Source: Trichopria drosophilae (lineage: Eukaryota > Arthropoda > Insecta > Hymenoptera > Diapriidae). From it: DNA of 64,000 nucleotides. The stretch lies in the NCBI GenBank assembly GCA_030407085.1, contig CM059583.1, forward strand, positions 209,496,001 to 209,560,000, written 5' to 3'. The number at the start of each line of letters is the position of its first letter. Positions within the stretch are counted from its first letter, which is position 1. Below are positions 12,601 through 23,977 of the stretch, in pieces. The position numbers were made by a program, and so were the translations under genes. The notes beneath the pieces are model-generated. The model had not been told where the DNA came from, ran no database searches, and saw nothing but the letters and a program-made list of their open reading frames with translations.

Positions 12601-13089
12601 ACGATAAATTCAGTATTTAATTCTTTAAATTTATACATAGTAGGTCGTAAAATTGATTTTATAATTTTTATTATAAGCATAAGTAAAAATAAATAATTAA
12701 TAAATTATTAATTTATTCCAGAGGGTCGCGACGAAGACGTAAAAGCAGCCAATCAATGACACGAAAGAAGGAGACATCGAGATCGTGAGAAGAACGACTT
12801 CTGGAATTGTCATTGAATTTTTGGTTGCGAATCAACACCGATGTATTCTCTCTCCTTTCATCATTTATACATATTGTTAACAGGTTGTATAGAGGATCCA
12901 ACAGCATGATGGCAAGTTTAAAGACATATTGTAAATTCAATTCAATAAATTGTAATTCCATGAAAAATTACGCATTTTGACCTGTAAAATAATATCCTTT
13001 CAATAAAATATGTACAGGAATCGTAGTAATAGAATAGTGATTGAAGCAGTGGAAGTAATTAAATAAAGATGCAGATCACTTATCATAAC

Positions 13090-13095
13090 TTTATT
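13090..13095 (-). terminator. Poly(A) signal of COX4
   Basis: AATAAA on the minus strand lies about 140 bases past the COX4 stop codon, in AT-rich sequence. Confidence 0.45.
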
Positions 13096-13234
13096 CCTTC
13101 TTTCCTCGTTTAAAGTACAAATTTATTATCTTATTACTACATTACAGCGTATTGAAGAGTAATTCGAAATTATTGGCTTTCCAGCAATATAGCAATATTG
13201 ATAAAATGGCAGCAAAAATAATCTGTACAATTCG

Positions 13235-16200
13235 TCAATCTTCTTCCACATCATCGGTATCATCTATTTCTGGTCTCTGTCTATGATGAACTCTTCTCTC
13301 GGCTCCGGGTGGCCTGGGAATAGAGTGATCCAAAAGATCCATATTCAAGGCAACTCGCTTGTAGTATTCCTCTAATCTGTTCTCTTTGCTCCAGGATTCT
13401 GGTGCATCTTTTAGCACTGAAGTTAAAACGTAATTCCGTAGATCAGTGAATGTCGAACATTACGTAAAGCAAGTAAGAAATTTTAATTTTATTTTTCACA
13501 TTTGGTATCTGTTACACCAAATAAATACAATTTATGGCACAATACTAAATGGTCTGCATGGCAAACAGTAAGTCGTGATATTCCATAGTTCAAATGTAAA
13601 ATTATTATACACTTGGTAATGTTTAGAAATTGTGGTATTTTTACAGATCTTTTAGTATACTGCATCGATTACAATTAAACATATTTATTATTTTTTAATG
13701 TCATGTAAAAGAATAGAAAATAAAATGTTTACCATTTAAAATATTTCCTAACGTATTTTTTTGAATAAATATTAATATTCCTAATTAAAATTCAAAGATT
13801 AGCTTCTTAATTTGGCTACAGCGCATCTCTGGTGAAACTGTTTCCAGTTGTTTCAAAGAAACGAGTTCATACACAGTAATGGTTCTTGGATAAGGTACAA
13901 TTTATAATAATAGTCCATACAAAAAAATATTTATTTAATACTTTATATTGCGCTGGACTGATAAATAAGAAAATATCATTAAAGTTAGATTTTTATATAT
14001 TATAAAGAATGGATGGTCCAGTTATGAAGTTTGTTACAAAAGTGATAAATAAGTTATTTCTTTTTAGCACTGTCAAGAATTTTTATGGCAACTACAGACA
14101 GTAATTCGATACAGAAATCATTGTTTTTACCCTTGCATCATTAAAAAAAGCCAATTCCGTAATTGATTTTATTTGCTCTTGTAATATGGGACAATTACAT
14201 TAGATATTGCAAATCTCTCTACGGCAGTTAGATTATGAAAAAACATTATCTCAAACTTACCAAAGTGAAAGACGTACAACCACAGCCAGAAAGAACAACC
14301 GCAAAGAAAGAGAACACATCCCAGTATTGACTTCCACTCAGTGTCAGGTGCATCCATTTCAGCAAACGTTTGGCAAAAGCTGGCTCTGTATAAACATTTT
14401 TTTTCTTCGATAGTTAAATTCCGCCAATTCCCTCGTTCCTTTTCTCTTAAAGCCTGCATTTTTAAACCAATGTTGTAATTTAAAAAAACAAACAAAGCTA
14501 TATTTGGAAAACATTTGATTATTCTAGTATATGCTATAAAAATTGAAAAGTAAATACGTTACGTTTCATTTAAATGTACTATGCATTATTTTTATGAATT
14601 AGATTATTATTTGTTGAAGTGCGCGAACAATTTAATTTAGTTTGCATAATAGTACTGGATTGGTGAAGAAGAGATTAGAAGAGAACGGATTAGAGTTCAA
14701 AACTTCTTTGCTAGCAATATCTTTTCTTAGTTTACTACAAAAATGTAAATATGTTAGCAACAGAAAGAATATATAAAAAAATCATTTTTGTTCGGTTTAA
14801 TTCTATAAGTGAACATTTCTTCAGGTTTTTTTTTCCGAAAAATTGATTTTGTTTGATGATGTCTTGGATTTCCAGTTTAAGGAATTGTATCTTGAACTTT
14901 TTGACTATTTATTGTTGTTTGATAATTGTAGGAAGGTGAATAGAAACTAGTGTTACGTGTGAATTTGTTGAAAGATATGTGTTTAGAAGGAAATTATTAG
15001 AATTACATCCTTACATTAGACCGAAGTATTGAAAAACGAACCCTATTTCGAAGCGGACAATAAACATTGTATTTGAGCAACTAAATCTACCACCGGTATA
15101 CGAAGCCATTATATATAACGTAGTTGTTATGAATTTAGATTTTAAATAGCCTAAACTCGTTTTTGTACACCATTTCCATTTGCTTATTGCATTGAATCAT
15201 ATTATGTTTTTCATTACTATGTACGTTCATGATTGGAATGTAATATAAAACTGTAAAAAACATAATGTTCTTATCTCTGATCGTATGGACCGAACATCGT
15301 TATTAACATCGAATTTCTTAAATTACCGTTAACCACGAACAGTATATCTCAACGCCTATAATTTCATGAATGACATAGTTCGTTCTTCTGTGCTTTATAA
15401 AACAATGTTTAATCGATCTAGTATTAATTTCTTCATTTTTTGTTAAACATTTCATTTTAAATTTGTCTACCGAATTCTGGTTTGTGTATCCCAACGCTAT
15501 CGGGATAATTCAACAAAGATGTTTCAAATCTTTTAAGTTGTATATATTACTTATGGATAAGTGTAATTTTTTAAAACCTATATTTTATATATTTTTTGTA
15601 GACAATAAATTCTGAAGAAGGTCAACATTATGGCCGAAACGTAAATAAAAGTTTATTAATATCCAGTGACCAATACACGTACTATTCTAATCTAATCTCA
15701 AGCTGTCAAGAACTTTTAAAAATGCATCAGCATAACCATTTTAATTTAAAAGGCATAAATCATGAAATTCCCCAGAAAGAATCTTTTTTTCGAAACATTA
15801 ACGGTAACTCTGTAAAAGGAGGATAAACATAGTTTTATGTTTCCACGTGTAAAGTACTATATTAGAAGCAAAAGGTAAACTTTTTATTTGAATATTCAAT
15901 TTTTGCTATCCTACATGATTAATTGATTATACGACAAATTTCGATATTGACAAACCTCTCGATTTGAACCATTTGAATTGTTTTCTTCAGTGTATGTAGC
16001 TCCATATTCAATACCGATTAATACTTCATTCTACATCCTTCGTATTTCGTTGCGGTATATACTACTTATTATTTATTTATTTATATTAAGCGTACAAAAC
16101 TTTAGCAAAATTCAACGTAATGAGATTTTATCATACTTGAAAAGGGACATTTTATCGTAAACAGCAAAAAAAAAACACAATTTGAAACTCCACAATATTA

Positions 16201-19200
16201 TATATTATGAAATTGGCTACATTTACTGCGTCTGAAAATGTTATCCCTACAAGATAAATAGTAATGGTACCATTTGGAATGGTTAATATTTTTAAGGAGA
16301 TTGATGTGGTTGAGAATTAACAAATAGATGTCGACAAAAAATTACTGAACGTTAATTTAGTGTATATTAACTGATGTCCCTGAAAATGTTGAGTCATTTG
16401 GATGCATCAGTATTGAGAAATCATGAGAAACATACTGTGCCTATATTAACGTGGTGTTTTGTGTAAAATGGCATTTTCCAAGCTTTTCTGTGCGAGATTT
16501 GCACAGATTTACTGAAAATGAATTTCCATAAAAAAATATAGGAGAAGGCGGGGCAAAGCGGCGAGGATTTTTTCCAGTTATCATATCTCTCCTTCATCTT
16601 CATATTTAGGATGATGCAAAGTACGATTTGATAGGTAATTTCATAGTCAATGTTTACATACGTGTTACTTGTGGTATATGTTTTACTATCATAAAATTAA
16701 GTGCAAGTTATAACCTTTTAAGTTCTTATTGTTTGTTTTAATAAAAATAAAATTTCCACGATGGCGGAACGAACCTCTTCAGATATATCAAAGTTTCAAA
16801 CAGCAGCAAGAAAAGAAATTGCACCTTCGGAAGCTTTGAATACTCGTACTATATCAGGATCACCTATTTTAACTTCATCTTTGGTTGCTCAATATATTCA
16901 TCAAAAGTAAATTCTAAATTAAAAAATGATCACCAAAAAGACATCTCATTATAAATACATAAAAAAGGAACAATTCATTTTTTATAAATAAGTAAAAACA
17001 ATATACTTTTAGAATAAACATATAAATAGTGATTATAAAACTGCCAAAACGATAATATTGATCAATCTGAGAAGAAAGTAATGGAAAAGGACTTAAAAAT
17101 GTTGTTTAAAAATTACATTTCTCGTTCCCAAAGATACACAAGAGAACGAAAAATGAAATATTATGCCTCGAAATGTGTAAAATAGTGTAAACATAGAAAC
17201 CACATATGATATTTTACAATCAGTATGATCATAATGGAAATATTTAAGAGTGGAGGAATTAGATCGTTTGGATACGCTGTATAGGCTAGAGGGATTAATT
17301 GAAATCATTGTCAAAAGTGAATTTTCGTATAAATTATGTAGTAGAAATTATTTGACATCTGTACGGTACTGAACTAACCAAAATCGAACGAATGAAACAC
17401 TCCTGACGACTCACTACGTACCATACCATCCTCCACAACGCAGTGAATGAAGTCAATTTCACACATGTAATGCTGCTGTAAATATTACAATTTTCATTTC
17501 TACATTCAATACAGGCTTGATTTACAACAAGATAAATGAATTACTGATAAAAATATCACAAATGAAAATATTCAAAGATATCATACAAATATATATAAAA
17601 TATTCAATGGTATCTAAAAAGATCATACATAAATGTCTTCAGAGAGGATGTGTTGTATATCAGTTTATCTTTCAGTTACGGAGTCTCATCAGATTTATAT
17701 CTTAAAAAATAAGTTTAAAAACCGGTTGAAATAAGTCGTTTATATTTGTTCGACCTTGAATTTGACCTTGGCTAATTTTCTCTATGATAATCGTATTTAG
17801 CGTATACCAATTACGTCAAAAAGTATGGCTTTAAAGAGTCTAAAAGGATGGGACTTTTGGAAATATTATCTATATAAAGTTTTATAAAAAAGCAAAAAAA
17901 CATTGTTCAATGGTTCCGTTTTATTTCTCACAGCCGCAGTAATAAGTAAGGCTATGCATTTTTCATATTTCATTTCTATGGGCTATAAATGTCAAAATCC
18001 ATGATAAAATCATAATAAATCGACATTTCAAATTGTACAACATAAAACAATTTTTATGCCCGGGCGTGTGTAAAGTTAGTGCGTAAAGTCATTTTTTCAG
18101 TGCGTAAAGTGATTTAAATAGTGATTTAATCTAAAATATCGCATAAAGGGCATAAAATATCGTATGCATCTCGTGCGTAACTTTTTTTCACTCGAGTGAC
18201 AGTCCCCCACTCGTCGCCGGAGCCGTGTTTGCACGTGTCGCTCTCGTGAAAAAAAGTACACTTTACGCACTAGTTGCATAATATATACTATTTTTGAGCC
18301 GTATCTTATGATGGGTAAATGCCTAGAAGTATTTTGTATTTAAACAATATCAACGACCATTGAATATATTCGGTTCGGGTCCACAATTTTACTTTAACAG
18401 GATAAATATTGTGAAATTTTTTCCAGATTTTGTAGTGCACGAGGCCTATGTTTTCTTACGAATTTTGTTTGAAAATTGCCGCACATGAAATTTTTGTAGT
18501 AAAAACGAGGAAAACAATGAAAAATCATATTTTTCCTTATTTTTCTCTTTTATATCCAGAAATATTAAAAATATCGAAAAATGAAGAGCATGAAATTCTC
18601 TACAAAAATGATGCAGTGCTGGAATCTAGAAGGGTTCAGCCTCCAGGCCCCACTTTCTCATACTAATTGTATCTAAGCAACTCACAGTGGAACATCATTT
18701 ATCATTAAAAATAAAATAAGAATCGCGTTTGAAGTAAATAAAAAATACTTCCGGGAGTTTTCCCATCATCATACGGCCCAAAAAACGGGTACACCTCAAA
18801 AACCTGACAAATCACAAAACAGACATTCAAAAATCAAACATTTCAAAAAACTTGTCTGCATATTAAAATGTCTGGTTTTTGAATGTCGGTTTTTTTAAAT
18901 GTCTGGTTTTCAAAGTGTCTGTTATATAAATTGTCGTGATTTTCAGATGCACTTTAAAAAACGCTTGTTTTGGTGTTAAAAATTTATGACAATTTTATGA
19001 AGAAAATTAAACGTATGTTATACAATTTAAAATGACTAAAATTTTTCGTGCAATTTACCTAAAAGTCTATGGAAAATGATATAATTTCTTTTTTTATTCG
19101 TCCTGGTAGGACCAACAGAGGCGGAGTTATTAAGAAAAACGTAGTAAAAAATGTTTTTTTCAAACGAAAAAATCTGAGAAAATTCAGTTTAAAAAAACAG

Positions 19201-22200
19201 GTAGGTTCTTGATCTTTCAAACCCCAACCTCAAACCTCAATCCTTAATCCCGATAAAAAATACCCATCAACGTTCAAGGGGGTTATCCTACTGAAAATTC
19301 TCAGCTGAGAATTCACTGTGAGAACTCACATGAGAAATCAGGTGAAAACTCTGCAGAGCTCTTTGAAAATTCTCAAATGAAAAATGAATTTTACAAAATT
19401 TGAGATCAGGCACAGAGAAATCTCCAGTCTGAATTATCTTAAACACCTCGAGAAATCGAAAATGCATTCAGAAAAGATTCAAATGCATTCATTTCATAAA
19501 TTTTGAATCCATTTTTGTCCCTGACGAATCCATATGAATACAAAAATAAACTTCGATAAAATTTTTATTGCATATGAATTCATTTATATTCAAAAATAAT
19601 ATGTACAAAAAAGAACTTGAATTCAATTGAATGCATAAATAATATGTCATAATGAGCATATTAATTTTGAATCCATGCAAATGCAAATATAATATTGATT
19701 TATTAGTGGTACAAATTATGAATCCGTGCGAATGCAAATTTAATATTGGTTTATTAGTGTTGTAAATTATAAATCCATGCGAATGCAAATATAATAATGG
19801 TCTTGATGTTATACATTTTGAATCCATTAAAGCATGCTGGGATATACAGGACACACACCAAGTTCATTATTTTCACATTCATTCGCCATTTATGGCGTTA
19901 TCGTTGACTTTAGGAAGAAAATGCATAGAACCTGTTTTGTAGAGAATTTAATGCTCTAACTTTTTTGTTTGAAACATTTGTCAATAAAATTTGTATTTTT
20001 ACAAAATAAATGCAAAAAACTACAAAGAAACCTAATTGTGGCTAATGTTTTTTTAGTAACGGATGGATGGATCTGAGCCAAAATCTAATCAGATGTAATT
20101 TATGCCAAGACACGCATTTGAAAAAAAGAATTATCCCGATACACCTACCGATATGCGAGATGTCGCGGAAGCAAAATTCGATTACTGGGGGGTATAGTTT
20201 CACGTATCTCGTAACTGTTTAGAGATATTTCGTAATTTATTAGAAAAAAATTACAATATTTATTTTATGAACAAAAATATGTACTATCTGTATCTATTTG
20301 TTCTTTTCAAAAATCGATAAGTAAATTATTACATAAATGTAGCCCTGGTGAAAATTTCCGTAAAATCATATGATAAATCATATGAGATTTTTATAATTTC
20401 TTTAATATCTTAGAGGAATCCAGATGATTGTAATTCAATTTCTCGTATTATTATTATTTCTTATAATTACAGGAGAAATCACATGAAAAGTTTCCCGGAT
20501 CGACTGATATTTTAAAAATCTCATATGATTTATCATATGATAATTACGAACATTTTTAGTAGGGAGAAAATTGTAATAGATTTACGACATTATTTTTATT
20601 TACACAATTCATAAATACTCCATGTTTCAATTAATCGTTAGTTTCACTTTATTTTATAACAGCGAGTGTGGTTGAGTTGGTACGGTTTGAGGGTTGTTGT
20701 GCGGGAATCCTAAGGTTCGATTCTCGGTCGATGCATTATTTTTTTTTCATTAAATGTGTGAACTAGGATTATTTTTTTATATAAATGCATTCGAATTTTC
20801 AATGTTTCTGAATGCATTTCAATGCACATCTGCATGACAAAAAAAGGCATTTAAATGCACTCAAATTTTCAATGCTTCTGAATGCATTTTAATACATTTT
20901 TATGGACATTTTTATATGCATTTATATGAATTCAAAAATTCCCAATGCCTGCGAATCATTTTTCAATTACTGGGAACTCAAAAAGAATTTTTTGTGCAAA
21001 TCCATTCCGAGATTCTCCGAGATTGCGCGTGGGTATGTTCGTCTTTTCTGAATTTCTAGAGGAAATTTTTTATTCTCACGGTCTCGCGTGAGATCTCACG
21101 TGAATTCTCAGCCAAGTTCTTACTTGAGATCTCAATGGAGAATTTTCAGTAGGGGAAGGATTTCTGATTTTTTTTATATTAAATTTTATTTAAATTATTC
21201 TAAATGATATAAATGTAACTGGAAATTCAGGAATACATAATTCATCTAATTATTGTATGTTGTGTCTCGTGAACATTTTTAAGGTTAGAAATGTAAAATC
21301 GGGATACTATAGCAAAGTTATTTGTGAATCCATCGTATAAACTCTGTCGAAAAAATACTATAGAATACGATTCAGAAAACATATAGAGCACCATACAAAT
21401 TATATTTATTGAGAAAAAAAGTAGCTAAATACCTGAATATGTACGTTGTAGAAATGTTGAGGACTTACAATGTTATTAAAAACTTCCTTCAAAACTTAAA
21501 AACAGTAAGAAATACTGCGAATCCCGTGTAAAAAGACCTTGTTCTAAATTTAATTTTGTACGGTGCAAAAACTATTCAATGGTGCAAAAATCATATAAAG
21601 TTAAAATTAGGACAAGGTCTTTTTACATAGGATTCGCAATATTTCTTACTTTTTTTGGTTTTGACGGAAGTTTTGAATAAAATTGTATACCCTCCACATT
21701 TCTGCAACATAAATATTCAGGTATCTAGCAACTTTTTTTCTGAACAAATATGATTTGTATGGTGCTCTATATGTTTTCTGAATCCTGTTCTGTAGTATTT
21801 TTTCGGCAGGGAATGCAACCAAAAAAAACTATAGTAACTGGCACCAATCATTTTGAATACATGTATATATATGTTGTGTTTCTCAAAATTACTACATAAT
21901 GGATTTAAATTCCAATCTCGAAATATGAAAGATCGATTTAAATACAGTCCGACCTCCCTAATTGAGAACCTCCGTAATTGATCAAACTGTAAAAACCTCC
22001 ATAATTGATTCGTCGAAAACTCCCTAATTGCAATTTTGGTTCTCCCACCCAACCACCTAACCTACACGTTACCGGTCGTATATCGTGCGCGCGCATTTCC
22101 TCCATCGGCAAAAGTGAGGGGAGTATATCGAATATAGATGCTAGTGGGAGGTGATCAATTAAGGAGTTTCAACCTCCCCTCCAGTCCCAGTATATGATCA

Positions 22201-22652
22201 ATTAGGGAGGTCGGACTGCATACGTTGTACATGAAATAAAAAAATCACATTTGAAATATAGAAAATACTGAAATTGAGTAACATAAATCTATAAATATTC
22301 ACGCAAATACATTTGAGTACGTTTCATCTACAGAAAACGCATTTACAGGCGTATTCACAGTATTAAATGGTTTTGAGTCCCAGTTCCATTACTGGGACCT
22401 ATTTTACCGACATTCTAGATCTATTCTTACCATAAATTCGGATGTGCAGGCTCGAAAACGTACTGAGGGAAATGGCACAACGGGTCGATCTATATACGAT
22501 GGCATTCCATTCATCCCATAACCCACAACCTCTCTATTTCCAATAAGGTACCGATCGTCAGAACTAGGACCATAAGCCGCGAATCGTTTTCCTGGAGATG
22601 AAATGTCTACCTTGCATAGGTACCGTAACTTTCGTACTTTCGCTAAAAACAT
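13235..22652 (-). CDS. COX4: Cytochrome c oxidase subunit 4 (COX4), three exons
   Basis: Nuclear-encoded subunit of mitochondrial complex IV. Coding exons: 22652-22431, 14453-14261 and 13416-13235 (phases 0 then 1), joining to 198 residues. All junctions are GT-AG: ATG|gtaaga, gcag|GCT, TTTG|gtaagt, ttcag|TGC. The basic N-terminus (FLAKVRKLRYLCK) fits a mitochondrial targeting sequence. Residues 37-56 (GNREVVGYGMNGMPSYIDR core) and 96-106 (YRASFCQTFAE) are family signatures. One membrane helix spans about 116-137, followed by a SWSKENRLEEYYKRVALNM segment like the family's post-helix region. Oddly, the usual C-terminal GL-SKWDY...W motif is absent; instead a Pro/Arg/His stretch and an acidic tail end the protein. 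That suggests a divergent paralogue or isoform. The first intron (7977 bp) is full of transposons. The gene is head to head with TSC2. Confidence 0.88.
15604..15651 (+). ncRNA. Hammerhead ribozyme motif (PLE type)
   Basis: The core reads CTGAAGA (15612), then stem II AGGTC-loop-GGCC, then GAAACGTA (15636-15643). Stem II pairs GGTC with GGCC (one G-T pair). Stem I can form from ATT before the core and AAT after it. All conserved core bases are present. It lies in the large COX4 intron, antisense to COX4. The minimal ACGT stem III is the form known in Penelope-like elements. Confidence 0.65.
16761..16910 (+). CDS. Small ORF of 49 codons inside the COX4 intron
   Basis: ATG at 16761 (context ccacgATGG) opens 49 codons to TAA at 16908. 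The composition is balanced rather than low-complexity (starts MAERTSSDISKFQ, ends LVAQYIHQK), unlike the AT-rich surroundings. The end also resembles a splice donor (CAAAA|gtaaat), so it could be a first exon. No family recognised. It lies antisense to COX4 and could be a small gene, a retrocopy fragment or chance. Confidence 0.3.
   Translation: MAERTSSDISKFQTAARKEIAPSEALNTRTISGSPILTSSLVAQYIHQK
18072..18285. repeat. Short inverted-repeat element
   Basis: Copies of gtgcgtaaagt near 18078-18110 face an inverted actttacgcac near 18258-18270. A GC-richer centre separates them. Probably a small MITE. Related gtaaag/ctttac strings recur near 59100-59160. Confidence 0.4.
20343..20564. repeat. MITE nested in the larger element
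   Basis: Arms of about 54 bases are inverted copies, including the palindromic catatgataaatcatatga in each. The ends begin ccct and close aggg. Confidence 0.7.
20661..20736 (+). other. tRNA-related (SINE-like) A/B-box sequence
   Basis: An A-box-like tggttgagttggt and a B-box ggttcgattc are separated by about 37 bases, as in tRNA-derived SINEs. The stems do not pair well, so this is not a functional tRNA. Confidence 0.35.
21340..21811. repeat. Palindromic foldback element
   Basis: Arms of about 225 bases are inverted around a centre near 21570. Examples: cttgttctaaatttaa versus its inverted near-copy at 21600-21620, and agagcaccataca versus tgtatggtgctct. It lies in the COX4 intron. Confidence 0.75.
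21945..22218. mobile_element. TA-flanked MITE (pogo/Tigger-like ends)
   Basis: The 21-base terminal repeats CAGTCCGACCTCCCTAATTGA are perfectly inverted at both ends. The left end is preceded by TA; the right flank reads CA where TA is expected. Internal copies of cctccctaattg recur. At 274 bp it is non-autonomous. Confidence 0.75.
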
Positions 22653-23101
22653 TTCACCTAAATCGTTGGTTCCTCTTTTTCCAAAATTTCTCCACCATAG
22701 ACATTTTCTAACGTAACTTTAACCTGAAGATTGATTAAATGATGCCCACATGTTTCGAATATGAATTGGAACCTATTCGAATTCGAAGATTACCGCCAGT
22801 TCGGAAGATTAGGTTAGGTCGTTGCTCCAAAAGTAAGATCAGTAATCAAGATTGAGGAATCAGGAATGGGATTGAGGAGAGAATTTGGACGTCGTCGTGT
22901 CGAATCGAAGGTCTTGGGGTGCAGCTGGGGTGCAGTTTGGTCCTGTGGTTTTCCACAGTGGTCCAAAACATATATACTCAGCAGTCGGTGTTGCTTAAAT
23001 TTCGATGTCAAAACATCCTGCAGTAACTTGGGGTTGAAATGTCCACTTCAGACTCGTTTAGAATTCTTCTAATTTTTACTCAAGTCCTCTCCTAAGGAAT
23101 A
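22653..23101. promoter_or_regulatory. Shared promoter region between COX4 and TSC2
   Basis: Only 449 bases separate the two divergent start codons, so both promoters and 5' UTRs must lie here unless further upstream noncoding exons exist. No clear TATA box is seen. A GATTAGGTTAGG-like motif near 22805-22818 is notable. Bidirectional use is inferred. Confidence 0.6.
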
Positions 23102-23946
23102 ATGCCCAAAATGAATAACAAAGACAAGGATAATAAAACACTGCATGATAAGTTGCGACAGTTCTTTCGCAGCAACAAAGGTAAGAAAAAGTACAAGATC
23201 TCCCTGATTGGTACGATTAATGGAAAGAAAACCGAAGAATCATTAGTATTGTTTAACTTTTGACAATGCAGGAAATTTTAAGAGCAGAGAAGATATCACT
23301 CTCACCCAAGATGTCGAAAGAGAAATCAGTTCCGACAGTCCGGTTCATCATCGCACGAAAGTCATCAAGGACTTGTGCGATGCAGTATTGAACAATCATT
23401 GGGAAGACGTGAGTAATTTTTGTTCTTTGTCGGCCGCTAGCAATAACATTGGCCAATCTTTCAGAGCGCCGCAGAGAAGCTGTGGTACTTGGTGCGAGAT
23501 CTACTTGGGCAGGACGTACCTCGAGAGCACAGACATGTTACTTTAAACTTTCTAAAGTGCCTTGTGCAAGGACAATATTCAAAACTGTCACCTTTGATGC
23601 GAGTCAAGTTTTTCACTGTAGTTACCGAACACAATATACTCGAGGACATCGGCCCAAGGTAGATTTTTTGTTTGTTCAATACAATAAGTGGGTCATCTGT
23701 AAAAAAATACATTTGAAACAGGTTGGAGCTTCTGCAAAGCCTGACCGAAAATGGAAGAGATATTGTTCATCTAGAAGAAAAAATGGGACCTTTCTTGTTG
23801 GAATGGATGCCTACTGTAACCGAACAAGATGACAAACGGGGAACCGAATTCCTAACACTTCTCGTGAATGTTATTAAATTCAATTCAGCCTGCATTGACG
23901 AGGATGTCATATCCGGCCTTGTCGAGTAAGCAAAAAATTACAGAAT

Positions 23947-23977
<31 letters not shown>

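Larger units (their letters stand above)
19287..21153. mobile_element. Non-coding TIR element with nested MITE
   Basis: Terminal inverted repeats of about 16 bases (cctactgaaaattctc and its complement) bound 1.87 kb. Inside, 19660-19840 holds about three imperfect tandem units of roughly 63 bases (aatccatgcgaatgcaaat core). There is also a nested MITE at 20343-20564 and a tRNA-like head at about 20661-20736. No transposase is visible, so it is non-autonomous. Confidence 0.65.

Noticed and set aside
22866..23072. Open frames on both strands in the COX4-TSC2 gap
   Set aside because: They overlap the shared promoter and have no family resemblance.
23449..23832. 127-codon frame at the TSC2 start
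   Set aside because: Shadow frame crossing TSC2 exon 3, an intron and part of exon 4.
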